DNA from: Zoogloeaceae bacterium G21618-S1
Lineage (GTDB): Bacteria > Pseudomonadota > Gammaproteobacteria > Burkholderiales > Rhodocyclaceae
Length of the DNA stretch: 64,000 bases
Direction of reading: 5' to 3'
NCBI GenBank assembly: GCA_027214125.1
Contig: JAPWHF010000003.1
Span: 248,001-312,000, forward strand
Made by a program: the position numbers and the translations under genes. Every line of letters starts with the position of its first letter. Position 1 is the stretch's first letter. Below the pieces are notes generated by a model, which worked only from the letters and a program-made list of their open reading frames with translations, was not told the origin of the DNA and did not search any database. Of the stretch, positions 8,721 to 19,600 are shown one piece after another.

Positions 8721-8809
8721 GTCGGTTGGGCTGACGCAGGAAGCCCAACATCCGGCGTCACGGCCCGTCACAACGCGCGTTGGGCTTCGCTGCGCTCAAC
8801 CCAACCTAC
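8721..8809. repeat. 89-base GTAGGTTGGG repeat, right copy (inverted)
   Basis: Starts GTCGGTTGGGCTGACGCAGG and ends CGCTCAACCCAACCTAC. It is the reverse complement of the copy at 8154-8242 with about a dozen or more mismatches, mainly in the central spacer. It separates the PAAR gene from the gp25 gene. Confidence 0.85.
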
Positions 8810-8839
8810 GTTCGACGAACAGGCCTAGGGGGACACGCC

Positions 8840-9208
8840 ATGACCACCCGACTCCACTTCCCCTACCAGTTCGACGGCCGTGGCCGCACGCGCGAGGACG
8901 ATGAAGCTACCTGGATTCGCGGCCTGATCGAGCAGGTGGTGTTCACCGCGCCGGGCGAGCGGGTGATGCGGCCGGACTTCGGCTCCGGCCTGCGCGAGCT
9001 GGTGTTCGCGCCCAACAGCCCCGAGCTGGCGGCGACCACGCAATTCCTCGTGCAGGGCGCCTTGCAGCAGTGGCTGGCCGATCTGATCACCGTTGAGGCG
9101 GTCGAGGTCGAGGCGGTCGATTCGCGCCTGTCGGTGACGGTGCAATACCTCATCCGCCGCACGGAGACCCGCCAGCGCGAAGCCTTCGTGCAAGGAGTCT
9201 CTACATGA
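8840..9208 (+). CDS. gp25-like baseplate wedge protein
   Basis: A 122-residue GPW/gp25 family protein. The ATG at 8840 follows a GGGGGA stretch and begins MTTRLHFPYQFDGRGRT. The family core is clear: IRGLIEQVVFTAPGERVMRP then DFGSGLRELVFAPNS (about 28-62). gp25 plugs the tube-sheath initiation site at the baseplate and triggers sheath contraction. Its stop overlaps the start of the next gene by 4 bases. Confidence 0.9.
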   Translation: MTTRLHFPYQFDGRGRTREDDEATWIRGLIEQVVFTAPGERVMRPDFGSGLRELVFAPNSPELAATTQFLVQGALQQWLADLITVEAVEVEAVDSRLSVTVQYLIRRTETRQREAFVQGVST

Positions 9209-11781
9209 CGACCTATACCTGCTGCGAAGAAAACCGCCGCGCGGCGGTGGACGCGCACCCCACACTCAACGGCATCGATTACCTCGAAGTGCTCGATCTC
9301 GACGCCCCCGCCGGCAGCCCGCGCCAGCGCACGCTGATGCTGCGCCTGCTCAAGCCGGTGCCGGCCGGGCTCACTATCGAGAATGTGCGCGTCACCGGCG
9401 GCGAGCGTATCCGCCGGGTCGGCATCGAATGGATCGGCATCGCCAGCGCGCCGCCGGCCGCCGCCACGCCGGCCGAACAGGCCTACTTCACCGCGCTGCC
9501 CGAGGCGGATCATGTGCTGCTGGTGCGCACCGACACCGCCGGCGACTTCTCGACCTACCGCCTGCAACTGGTGCAAGGCCTGGGCAATGACGCGCCGCTG
9601 CCGGGCTTCGATCCGCGCCTGTCGGCGGTGGATTTCGCCTTCAAGGTCGAGTGCCCCAGCGACTTCGATTGCGCGCCGGCGCACGATTGCCCGCAAGACC
9701 CGCCGCCCGCGCCCGATATCAACTACCTCGCGCGCGACTACGCCAGCCTGCGCCGGCTGGTGATCGACCGCCTCACCCGGCAGATGCCCGGCTGGCGTGA
9801 CCGCAGCCCGGCCGACATGGCCACCACGCTGGCCGAGCTGATCGCCTATGTGGGCGACCTGCAGCACTACCAGCTCGACGCCATCGCCACCGAGGCCTAC
9901 CTGCACACCGCGCGCAAACGCAGCAGCCTGCGCCGCCACGCGCTGCTGGTGGACTACGCCATGCACGAGGGCTGCAACGCCCGCGCCTGGCTGCATGTAG
10001 AGGTCAGCGGCGCGCCCTTCGCGCTGCCCGCCGGCCTGCGCTTTACCACCCGCGTGCCCGGCGTGCCGGCGCGCATCACGCCCGACTCGCCCGACGAGCG
10101 TGCCGCGTTGCGGGCTGCGCCGCTGGTGTTCGAGCCCATGCACACCGCCACGCTGCGCATCGACCACAACGACTTCGCCTTCTACACCTGGGGCGACGCG
10201 CGCTGCTGCCTGGCCGTAGGCGCCACCGCCGCCACGCTGCGCGGCCACTGGCCCGATCTGGCCGTCGGCGATGTGCTCATCTTTCAGGAAGTGCTCGGCC
10301 CGCTCAGCGGCGTGGCCGAAGATGCCGACCCCGCCCGCCGCCATGCCGTGCGCCTCACCGCCGTGCGTGCGCTCGATGGCGGCAGCCCGCTGGCCGACCC
10401 GCTCGACGGCACCCAGATCACCGAGATTCGCTGGCATGCCGACGACGCGCTGCCCTTCCCGCTGTGCCTGTCGGCCGAAACCGACGAAGCCCACGGCAGC
10501 GTGCTGGTCGAGGATGTGAGCATCGTGCTGGGCAACAACATCCTGGTCGATCACGGCCGCAGCATTGCCGATGAAGCCCTCGGCAGCGTGCCCGCCGCCC
10601 GCCTGCAGTTCCCGCCCGCCGCCGGCAATGCCTGCGACCGCGCGGCCCCCGAGCCGCTGCCGCCGCGCTTCTCGCCCACGCTGGCCGAGGCGCCGGTGAC
10701 CCGGCAGGGCACGGTGCTCAAGACCACCGTCGAACACGGCCTGCGCCGCAGCGAACGGCTCACCTTCGACCCCGACGCCTCGGCCAGCGCCGCGCTCGCC
10801 TGGCGCACCGCCGACGCCATCCCGGCCATCACGCTGGAGAGCACCTTCGGCAGCAGCGTCGAAACCTGGACCGCCCGGCGCGACCTGCTCGCCAGCCGCG
10901 GCACCGACACCCACTTCGTGCTCGACACCGAGAACGACGGCAGCGCCCACCCGCGCTTTGGCGACGACCGCCACGGCCGCCGCCCCGACACCGGCACCGC
11001 CTTCACCGCCAGCTACCGCATCGGCAACGGGCCCGAGGGCAATGTCGGCGCCAACGCCATCGCCCATGTGGTGACGACCGAAGGGCGCATCGTGGCCGTC
11101 ACCAACCCGCTGCCGGCCTGCGGTGGCGTGGCCCCCGAGACCGCCGCCGAGCTGCGCCGCCATGCGCCGCAAGCCTTCCGCACACTTGAGCGCGCCGTCA
11201 CCCCGGCCGACTACGCCGAAGTCACCGAGCGCCTGGCCGGCGTGCAGCGCGCCGCCGCCGGCCTGCGCTGGACGGGCAGCTGGCACACCGTGTTCGTCAC
11301 CGTCGACCGCGAGGGCGGCGAGCCGGTGGATGACGCTTTCGCGATCACCGCTGTCGAGCACCTCGACCGCTACCGCATGGCCGGGCACGACCTGCGCATC
11401 ACCGACCCCATCCATGTCTCGCTCGAAATCGACCTGCTGGTGTGCGTGCAGCCCGAGGCCTTCCGCAGCAATGTGCGGCGCGCCCTGCTCGATGTGCTGG
11501 GCAGCCGGGTGCGCGCCGACGGCACGCGCGGCCTGTTCCACCCCGACAACTTCAGCTTCGGCCAGACCGTCTTCCTCAGCCCGCTGTATGCCGCCGCGCG
11601 CACCGTGGCCGGCGTGGCCTCGGTGCAGGTCACCCGCTTCCAGCGCCAGGGCCAGCCCGACCCCACGCCGCTGGCCGACGGCTTCATGCCGCTGGGCCGG
11701 CTGGAGATCGCGCGGCTCGACAACGACCCGAACTTCCCCGAGCACGGCGTGCTGCGCCTTGAACTGCACGGAGGCAAATGA
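9205..11781 (+). CDS. baseplate J-like assembly protein 1
   Basis: An 858-residue putative baseplate assembly protein of the large J-like class seen in eCIS and tailocin-like loci. The N-terminus carries CCEENRRAAVDAHPTLNG. The segment NYLARDYASLRRLVIDRLTR (about 172-191) followed by ADMATTLAELIAYVGDLQHY is characteristic, as is the C-terminal J-domain with TLERAVTPADYAEV (about 657-670) and DFSTYR-like elements earlier. It would form the wedge ring around the hub with the following paralogue. ATGA overlaps at both ends indicate coupled synthesis. There is strong third-position GC bias, and long antisense open frames here are shadows. Confidence 0.85.
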   Translation: MTTYTCCEENRRAAVDAHPTLNGIDYLEVLDLDAPAGSPRQRTLMLRLLKPVPAGLTIENVRVTGGERIRRVGIEWIGIASAPPAAATPAEQAYFTALPEADHVLLVRTDTAGDFSTYRLQLVQGLGNDAPLPGFDPRLSAVDFAFKVECPSDFDCAPAHDCPQDPPPAPDINYLARDYASLRRLVIDRLTRQMPGWRDRSPADMATTLAELIAYVGDLQHYQLDAIATEAYLHTARKRSSLRRHALLVDYAMHEGCNARAWLHVEVSGAPFALPAGLRFTTRVPGVPARITPDSPDERAALRAAPLVFEPMHTATLRIDHNDFAFYTWGDARCCLAVGATAATLRGHWPDLAVGDVLIFQEVLGPLSGVAEDADPARRHAVRLTAVRALDGGSPLADPLDGTQITEIRWHADDALPFPLCLSAETDEAHGSVLVEDVSIVLGNNILVDHGRSIADEALGSVPAARLQFPPAAGNACDRAAPEPLPPRFSPTLAEAPVTRQGTVLKTTVEHGLRRSERLTFDPDASASAALAWRTADAIPAITLESTFGSSVETWTARRDLLASRGTDTHFVLDTENDGSAHPRFGDDRHGRRPDTGTAFTASYRIGNGPEGNVGANAIAHVVTTEGRIVAVTNPLPACGGVAPETAAELRRHAPQAFRTLERAVTPADYAEVTERLAGVQRAAAGLRWTGSWHTVFVTVDREGGEPVDDAFAITAVEHLDRYRMAGHDLRITDPIHVSLEIDLLVCVQPEAFRSNVRRALLDVLGSRVRADGTRGLFHPDNFSFGQTVFLSPLYAAARTVAGVASVQVTRFQRQGQPDPTPLADGFMPLGRLEIARLDNDPNFPEHGVLRLELHGGK

Positions 11782-14591
11782 TGAGCACCGCCCGCGTCTC
11801 CCCGAGCACCGACTGCGATTGCTGCGCCGGCATCGATGCCGTCACACCGGCGCGCATCAGCAACCCGCCCGGCCTGTCGCAGATCGCCTATCGCATTGGC
11901 CGACATGGCGATTTTGTTGAATCCATGCGCGCGCGCCTGTCCAGCGCCGATAACCCCGCCCTGGCCGCGCTCACCACGCGCGAGGCCAGCGACTTCACCC
12001 TCGCCATCACCGATGCGCTGGCCGTCTCGCTCGATGTGCTCAGCTTCTACACCGAGCGCTTCGCCAACGAGCACTACCTGCGCACCGCCACCGAACGCCT
12101 GTCGGTGCGCGAGATGGCGCGGCTGATCGGCTACGAACTGGCCCCCGGCGTGGCCGCCGGCACGCATCTGGCCTTCACGCTGCAGACCATTCCCGGCGCG
12201 CCGGCCGAGCCCATCGTGATACCGGTGGGCACCCGGGTGCAGAGCGTGCCGGGGCAGGACGAACAGGCGCAGAGTTTCGAGACCGTCGCCCCCACGCCCG
12301 CCCGCGCCGAGTGGAACGCCATCCCGGTGCAGACCCGGGTGCGCTGGCTGCCCAAGTCCGGCGACACCGAGCTGTGGCTCGATGGCCTCGCCACCGGCCT
12401 GCAGCCGGGCGACGCCATCCTCATCGTCGGCAGCGAGCGCGAGTCCGACCCCGGCAGCGAGCGCTGGGATGTGCGCGTGCTCGATAGCGTCACGCCCGAC
12501 AACACCAGGGGCCGCACCCGTGTGCGCTGGGACCACCCGCTGGGCAGCGCCTTCCCGGCCATGAGCCCGACCAGCCTTGGCGTACAGGTGCATGCCCTGC
12601 GCCAGCGCACGGCCTTGTTCGGCCACAACGCGCCCGACCCCAACCTGATGGGCAATGATGACTCCAACGTGGCCGCGCTGATCGATAAAATCACCAACCC
12701 CAATAACTGGCGGTGGAACAACTTCGCCCTCGACACCTCGGCGCTCGATCTGGACACCGACAACCCCAAGATCACTGCCGGCAGCTGGATTGCGCTGGTC
12801 TCCAACGAGCCGGGTCTGGGCAGCGCGGCGCTGCCCGGCTACACCGAGCTGTATCGCGCCAGCAAGGTCATCCACCGCAGCCGCAACGCCTTTGCCATCT
12901 CCAGCAAGGTCACCCGCGTCACGCCCGACACCACCGAAAACCTCACCGCCAGCCGCTTTCCGCTGCGCCGTACGCTGGTGCTGGCGCAGAGCGAGCAGCT
13001 CGCCACGGTCGACACGCCTGTTTTTCATCCGGTGTACGGCGAGGCGATCACCCTCGGCCTGCGGGTGGCCGACCTGCAGCCCGGCCAGCCGATTGCGCTC
13101 TCCGGCCCGCGTCAGCGCATCGCCATCGCGCCGCGCGCGGCCGGGCTGTCGCTGAGTGTGGACGGTGGCGGCAGCGTGGCGCTGGCCGAGGGCGACGAGC
13201 TCTTCATGCGGGCGCCGGCCGTTCGGATGTTTGGCAGTACGCCGGTGGCGCTCAGCGCCGAAACCTTCGCCGCGCTACTGGGCAAGGCCAGCGTGGTGCT
13301 ACGCCTCGCGCTCGAAGACCGCGACGGACGCACCGGCACGCTCACCGCCAAGGGCAGCGAGCTGCGGCTGGCCGACAGCCGCAAGGACGACGCGCTGGTG
13401 AGCGAGATCGCCTTCATCGCCACCGCCAACGACCCCATCGTGGTCGACCGCGACCACACCCACCTCAAGCTCGCCGCGCCGCTGGCGCAGGTGTATGCGC
13501 GCGCCGATCTGCGCATCAACGCCAACGTCGCCCCGGCCACACATGGCGAAACGGTGGAGGCCATTCTCGGCAGTGGCGATGGTGCCGTGGCCAACCAGCG
13601 CTTTGTGCTCGGCCAGGCGCCGCTCACCTTCGTGAGCGCCAACACCACCAGCGGCCGGGCGTCTTCACTTGAACTGCGGGTCAATGAGGTGCTGTGGTCC
13701 GAGGTGCCGACGCTGCATGCCGCCGCGCCCGATGCGCGGGTGTACGAAACCACGCAGGACGACGAGGGGCGCACCACCGTGTTGTTCGGTGACGGCACCG
13801 AGGGCGCGCGCCTGCCCAGCGGCTCGACCAACCTGCGGGTGCGCTATCGCAAGGGCCTGGGCGTGGCCGGCAACCTCGCCGCCGGCAAGCTCACCACCTT
13901 GCTCAGCCGGCCGCTGGGCGTGACCGCAGCGGTCAACCCCGCGCCCGCCACCGGCGGAGAAGACGCCGAAACCCTCGCCCGCGCGCGCGACAACGCACCG
14001 CTCACGGTGCTCACGCTGGATCGCGCGGTGTCCATCGATGATTACGCCAACTTCGCCCGCGCCTTCGCCGGCATCGACAAGGCGCACGCGCTGTGGATTC
14101 CGGCCGGGCCGGCGCGCGGCGTGTTCCTGAGCATCGCCGGCATCGGCGGCGCCGTGGTGCCCGAGGACAGCGACACCTACAAAAACTTGCGCGACGCGCT
14201 GGTCACCTATGGCGACCCGCTGGTGCCGCTGCGCCTGCTCAACTACCGCGACGCGCGCTTCCGCTGCCGGCTGTCGGTCAAGATCGACAAGGCCTTCGAG
14301 ACGGACGCCGTGCTGCTGGCGGTCGAGGCCGCGCTGCGCGAGGCCTTCAGCTTTGCCCGCCGCGCCTTCGGCCAGACCGTGTCGATTGACGAAGTCGCCG
14401 CCGTGGCCCAAGGCGTGGCCGGCGTGATCGCGGTGCATGTGACCCGCCTCTACCGTGTCGGCCAGAGCCCCACCGTGGTGGTGCCGCGCCTGTTTGCCGC
14501 GCTGCCGGTGGCCTCGCTCACCGGCGTGCCGCTGGCCGCCGAGCTGCTCACCCTGGCCACCGACCCGATCGAACTGGAGGTGCTGCCATGA
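11778..14591 (+). CDS. baseplate J-like assembly protein 2
   Basis: A 937-residue second J-like protein. The start is ATG 11778 (overlapping the previous stop) or the adjacent ATG at 11781. It opens with a Cys cluster, STDCDCCAGIDAVTP, then NPPGLSQIAYRIGRHGDF, typical of the larger eCIS baseplate component. The middle is variable and beta-rich. The C-terminal J-like part contains LTLDRAVSIDDYANFARAF (about 750-768) and GQTVSIDEVAAVAQGVAGV. Having two unequal J proteins is usual for eCIS wedges. It overlaps the downstream gene by 4 bases. Confidence 0.85.
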   Translation: MMSTARVSPSTDCDCCAGIDAVTPARISNPPGLSQIAYRIGRHGDFVESMRARLSSADNPALAALTTREASDFTLAITDALAVSLDVLSFYTERFANEHYLRTATERLSVREMARLIGYELAPGVAAGTHLAFTLQTIPGAPAEPIVIPVGTRVQSVPGQDEQAQSFETVAPTPARAEWNAIPVQTRVRWLPKSGDTELWLDGLATGLQPGDAILIVGSERESDPGSERWDVRVLDSVTPDNTRGRTRVRWDHPLGSAFPAMSPTSLGVQVHALRQRTALFGHNAPDPNLMGNDDSNVAALIDKITNPNNWRWNNFALDTSALDLDTDNPKITAGSWIALVSNEPGLGSAALPGYTELYRASKVIHRSRNAFAISSKVTRVTPDTTENLTASRFPLRRTLVLAQSEQLATVDTPVFHPVYGEAITLGLRVADLQPGQPIALSGPRQRIAIAPRAAGLSLSVDGGGSVALAEGDELFMRAPAVRMFGSTPVALSAETFAALLGKASVVLRLALEDRDGRTGTLTAKGSELRLADSRKDDALVSEIAFIATANDPIVVDRDHTHLKLAAPLAQVYARADLRINANVAPATHGETVEAILGSGDGAVANQRFVLGQAPLTFVSANTTSGRASSLELRVNEVLWSEVPTLHAAAPDARVYETTQDDEGRTTVLFGDGTEGARLPSGSTNLRVRYRKGLGVAGNLAAGKLTTLLSRPLGVTAAVNPAPATGGEDAETLARARDNAPLTVLTLDRAVSIDDYANFARAFAGIDKAHALWIPAGPARGVFLSIAGIGGAVVPEDSDTYKNLRDALVTYGDPLVPLRLLNYRDARFRCRLSVKIDKAFETDAVLLAVEAALREAFSFARRAFGQTVSIDEVAAVAQGVAGVIAVHVTRLYRVGQSPTVVVPRLFAALPVASLTGVPLAAELLTLATDPIELEVLP

Positions 14592-16657
14592 GTGCCGATG
14601 CCCAGAAGCTGTTCGAGTTGCTGCCGGCCATCCACCGCATCCGCGATGCCGAACTGGCCGCCGCCGAGGGGCTGGATCGCGGCCCGCTCGAAGAACTCAT
14701 CGGTGTGCTCGCCGAGCAGCTGGCGGTGGCCGACGAGAGCCTGGAACAGCTCTACGACGACCTCTTCATCGAGACCTGCGCCGAGTGGGCGGTGCCCTAC
14801 ATCGGCGACCTGATCGGCTATCGCAGCCTGCACCAGGCCGCGCCCGAGGCGGCCAGCGCGCGCGCCGAAGTGGCGCACACCATTGCCCTGCGCCGGCGCA
14901 AGGGCACGGCGCTGGTGCTCGAACAACTGGCGCGCGATGTCACCGGCTGGGACGCCCGCGCGGTCGAATACTTCCAGCGCCTGTGCACCACGCAATACAT
15001 GAACCACCTGCGCCCGGCCAACCTGCACACCCCCGACCTGCGCCGTGCCGAACCGCTCGAATGGATCGGCACCGCCTTTGAGACCGCCAACCGCACGGTG
15101 GATGTGCGCCACATCGAGTCCGGCCGTGGCCGGCACAACATCCCCAACGTCGGCCTGCACCTGTGGCGCATCCAGGCCTATCCGCACCGCGAGTCGCCCG
15201 CCGCCCGCGCCGGCGTGCGCCGCTATCGCGCCAGCCCGCTCAACCACGACCTGCCGCTCTACAACCGCCCGCTGGCCGAAGACGACATCACCCACCTGGC
15301 CGAGCCGGACAACGTGCCCTGGCCGCTGTCGCGCCGTCGCCTCGCCACGCATCTGGCCCGCCACTACGGCGAACGCGCCAGCGCCGGCGCGCCGCTGGAC
15401 AACCCCGATCCGGCGCTGATTCTGCAGGTGGACGGCACCGTCATCGAGCGCGACCACATCCACATCTGCCACCTCGGCGACGAGGCCGGCAGCTGGGCGC
15501 ACACCCCGCCGCCGAACGGCTTTTACGCGATTGACCCGGTGCTCGGCCGCATCGCGCTGCCGGCCGACGCGCCCGACCCGGCCGACGTGCGCCTCACCTG
15601 GCGCGAGGGCTTTTCGGCCGATATCGGCGGCGGCGAATACGAGCGCGGCGCCTCGCTGCCGCTGCCGCCAGCCAGTGTCACGCTGGTGCGCGTGCCCGAC
15701 GACCACCCCACGCTGGCCGCGGCGCTTACCGCGATTGCCGGCGACGGCGTGGTTGAGATCACCGACAGCACCCGCTACAGCGAGACGCTGAACATCAATG
15801 TGATTGCCGATGGCGCGGTCGAGATCCGCGCCGCCAACGGCCGCCGGCCGGAGCTTGATCTGGGCGGGCTGAGCGTGTCTGGTGCCGCCAACGCCGCCTG
15901 CACGCTCAACGGCCTGCTCATCACCGGCGCACCGCTGGCCGTGCCCGACGCCGCCGGCAACGCACTGGCGCGGCTGAATCTGATCCACTGCACCCTGGTG
16001 CCCGGCATCGCGCTCAACCCCGACGGCAGCCCCACCCAGCCCGCCGCGCCCAGCCTGCAACTGGCCATCGCCGGGCTGGAAACCGAGATCGACCGCTGCA
16101 TCCTCGGCGGCATCCGCAGCCATGAACGCAGCAGCCTGAGCGCCACCGACAGCCTCATCGACGCCACCGCGCGCGAGGGCGTGGCCTTTGCCGCCATGGA
16201 TGGCGCCGCCCCCGGCGCCGCGTTGTCGCTGGTTGCTTGCACCGTGGTCGGCACCATCCACACCGCCGAGGTGGGGCTGATCTCCAACAGCATCCTGCTC
16301 GCCGTGGCCGCCCCCGGCGTCGCGCCAGTGCGCGCGGCGCGCAAGCAGGTCGGTTGCGTGCGTTTTTCGTGGCTGCCCTTTGCGTCCATCGTGCCGGCAC
16401 GCCATCGCTGCCAGCCCGATTCGGCCCAGGCCGCCCGCCACATCGCGCCCCGCTTTACGTCCTTGCACTACGGCACGCCGGCCTACGGCCAGCTCACCAC
16501 CGCCACGCCGGTGGAGATTCGCCGTGGCGCCGACGACGAGAGCGAAATGGGCGTGTTCCATCACCTTTACGGTGCCCAGCGCGAAACCAACCTGCGGATC
16601 CGCCTCGCGGAATACCTGCGGGTCGGCCTGCGCGCCGGCATCTTTTACGAATCTTGA
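14588..16657 (+). CDS. tail protein I-like baseplate/fibre attachment protein
   Basis: A 689-residue protein. The N-terminal 200 residues match the P2 gpI-like tail protein domain of eCIS: LFELLPAIHRIRDAE, LYDDLFIETCAEWAVPYIGD and LRRRKGTALVLEQLARDVTG. Downstream is a long region with repeated short beta strands (about 380-560) resembling a right-handed beta-helix, then a C-terminal YGQLTTATPVEIRRGADDES segment. It probably docks fibre-like appendages to the baseplate. The gene overlaps the upstream J gene by 4 bases and is followed after 13 bases by the DUF6519 gene. Confidence 0.8.
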   Translation: MSADAQKLFELLPAIHRIRDAELAAAEGLDRGPLEELIGVLAEQLAVADESLEQLYDDLFIETCAEWAVPYIGDLIGYRSLHQAAPEAASARAEVAHTIALRRRKGTALVLEQLARDVTGWDARAVEYFQRLCTTQYMNHLRPANLHTPDLRRAEPLEWIGTAFETANRTVDVRHIESGRGRHNIPNVGLHLWRIQAYPHRESPAARAGVRRYRASPLNHDLPLYNRPLAEDDITHLAEPDNVPWPLSRRRLATHLARHYGERASAGAPLDNPDPALILQVDGTVIERDHIHICHLGDEAGSWAHTPPPNGFYAIDPVLGRIALPADAPDPADVRLTWREGFSADIGGGEYERGASLPLPPASVTLVRVPDDHPTLAAALTAIAGDGVVEITDSTRYSETLNINVIADGAVEIRAANGRRPELDLGGLSVSGAANAACTLNGLLITGAPLAVPDAAGNALARLNLIHCTLVPGIALNPDGSPTQPAAPSLQLAIAGLETEIDRCILGGIRSHERSSLSATDSLIDATAREGVAFAAMDGAAPGAALSLVACTVVGTIHTAEVGLISNSILLAVAAPGVAPVRAARKQVGCVRFSWLPFASIVPARHRCQPDSAQAARHIAPRFTSLHYGTPAYGQLTTATPVEIRRGADDESEMGVFHHLYGAQRETNLRIRLAEYLRVGLRAGIFYES

Positions 16658-16670
16658 GGGAGTCCACATC

Positions 16671-19600
16671 ATGAGTTTCGATCTGAGCCGTATCCGCTTC
16701 GACGCCCGCAAGGACTTTTTCGGATTGGTCGTGCAACAGGGCCGCATCCAGCTCGATGCCGAGTGGAACGAATGGGTCGCCCAGCTCGGGCGGCGCCTGC
16801 AGGCCGGCACGCTGGATACCTTCGGCGGCAACGTGGTGCCGCGCATCACGCCCGATGGCTTCCGCATCCAGGCCAGCGGCGGGGCGCTGAGCATCGGCCC
16901 GGGGCGCATCTATGTGGACGGCCTGCTCGCCGAAAACCACGGCGGCACGCCCGACGCCTGGGACCCGCGTCTGGCCGAGCTGACCGGCACCACACCGCTG
17001 GCCTACACCGCCCAGCCCTACTACCCCAACCCACCGGCCCTGCCCGCCAGCGGCGCGGCGCTGGTGTATGTGGACGTGTGGCAGCGCGACATCAGCGCCA
17101 TCAACGATCCCGGCCTCATCGAACCCGCGGTGGGCGTGGACACCACCGGCCGGCTGCAGACCGTGTGGCAGGTGAAGGTGCTGCCCAACGTCGGCAATGC
17201 CACCTGCGCCACCGAGGATGAAGACATTGCTGGCTGGCTGGCCGCCACCGCGCCCTCGGCCGGCCGGCTGAGCACCGACACCGGCGACCCCGCCTTTGAC
17301 CCCAACCCCTGCCAGGTGCCGCCCGCCGCTGGCTATCGCGGGCTGGAGAACCAGACCTATCGTGTGGAAGTGCATACCGGCGGGCCGATTGGCACGGCGA
17401 CCTTCAAGTGGTCGCGCGACAACGCCACGGTGGCCTCGCGGGTGAGCCACATCAACCCGGCGCGCGACCGCATCACGGTCGACTCGGTCGGCCGCGACGA
17501 CGTGCTACGTTTTCATGACGGCGACTGGGTGGAAGTGACCGACGACCACCGCGAGCTGCACGGCCTGCCCGGCGAGCTGCGCCGCATCCGCGTGGCCGGC
17601 GGGGTGGACGACACCGCGCGCACGCTGAGCTTCGACGTGGCCCTGCCGGCCGGCGCCTTCCCCACCGACGCGCAGCAGGCCACGCAGGCCGCGCGCAACA
17701 CCCGCGTGCGCCGCTGGGACCAGTCCGGCCAGGTGCGGCGCGAGAACGGCACCGTGGCCACCAACCTCGACACCAGCACCACCGGCGAGATCCCCATCCC
17801 CGGCGGCACCACGCGGCTGTTTCTGGAGCACGGCATCCTGGTCGACTTCAGCCTCGACCCGGCCGGTGGTGAGTTCAAGACCGGCGACCACTGGGTGTTC
17901 GCCGCGCGCACGGTCGATGCCAGCGTCGAAATCCTCACCAACGCGCCGCCGCTGGGCATCCACCACCACTACGCGCGCCTGGCCATCGTCAATTTTCCGG
18001 ACGGCGAAACCGACTGCCGCACGCTGTGGCCGCCGATTGCCGAGGGCGAGGGCTGCGACTGCACGGTGTGCGTGAGTGCCGAGAACCACAACAACGGCAC
18101 CGCCACCATCCAGCAGGCCATCGACAGCATCAAGGACGTGGGCGGCACCATCTGCCTCGGCATCGGCAACTACAGCATCGGCACGCCGCTGGTGGTCGAT
18201 GGCGCGCGCTCGCTGCGCTTTCGCGGCCAGGGCTGGGCTACGCTGCTGGTCGGCGCCGAGCCGGGCAGCGTCTTTGACATCCGCGACAGCACCGGCGTGG
18301 CGCTCGAGAACCTGAGCGTGATCGGCTCGGCCGTCAGCTCGGGCAGCACCGCCATGATCGCCGCGCGCGGCGTGACCGACCTGCGCGCCGAGCACATTAA
18401 CGTGCTCGGCCTGGCGGTGGGCGACGGCACCAGCGTCGGCATTGGCCTGAGCGGCAACATGCTCGGCGTCAGCATCAGCGACTGCGCCATCGTCGCCGAG
18501 CGCGGCGTGGCCACGGTGGCCGGCGGCGACAGCAACTATGTGCTCACCGGCGAGCTGCGCATGGCGCGCAACCTCTTCTTCTGCAGCCAGCGTGCGGTCA
18601 GTTTCGACGCCACCAGCCTGCACTACGGCAACACCCGCATCGACGGCAACTTCATGCTGGTTGGCACCCAGGCCGCGGTGACCGCGACCGGCGCGGTGCT
18701 GGCGGGCTCGAGCTTTGCGGTGGCCGACAATGTGATCTACACCGCCAGCGACGGCGTGCGCGCCGGGGTCGATGGCCTCGCGGTCGAGCGCAACGAGATT
18801 TTCGGCTTCGGCGAGCGCAGCGGCCACGGCATCGTGCTCGAAGAAGGGCTGGACCCGGTCGCAATCGACCGCGTACGCATCCACGCCAACCGCCTGCTCG
18901 GCCTGCGCGGCAACGCGATCCTCGTCACCCAGCAGGTGGACGAGGCGATCATCACCGACAACCAGATCGACAGCATCGGCCTGGGCGCGCTGGTGATGGG
19001 CGAAGGCGCTGGCGCCGGCCTGCTGCGCTTTGCCGGCAACCAGTGTCAGCGGCTCGGTCAGGTGTTGGGCAACGACAACGCCGCCTTCGTCGCCGTGCAG
19101 CTCATCCGCGTCGAGCGCGGCGATGTGCTCGACAACGTCATCGCCCAGGTCGCCCGCTCGGCGCTCACCAGCCCGGGCATCGACGCCTTGCGCTGCGCCG
19201 CCGTGGGGCAGATGCGCATTGCCGGCAACCGCTTCTTCGGCATCGGGCCGGATCGCATCAGCGCCCCGGTCGCCGCCATCCGCGTGCTGCCGCCCTTCGA
19301 CCGCACGGCGATCGACGACAACAGCGTCGAGCGCATCGGCGAGGCCGGCCAGAACCCCGTCGTCATCGAATGGCGGGCCATCAACATCGCCCCCGAGCCG
19401 GCCGGCGCGGTGCCCGGCTTCGTGGCCGCCGGCTACTTTGCCGCCGCCGAAACCGCCTACCTGCTCACCGCCAGCCGCGCCTTTGCCGTGCTGCTGCGCC
19501 CGGCCGCGGTGTCGATCCGCGGCAACCAGCTGCGCGGCCACGCCACGGCGGCGCCGCTCAACCAGTGCGCGGCCGTCGACAGCATTCTGTTTGCCGACAA

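Noticed and set aside
8863-11769. A 968-codon open frame on the - strand opposite the gp25 and first baseplate-J genes
   Set aside because: It is low-complexity and Gly/Ala/His/Arg-rich with no domain, and it lies opposite two clearly recognised genes with strong third-position GC bias; it is a GC shadow.
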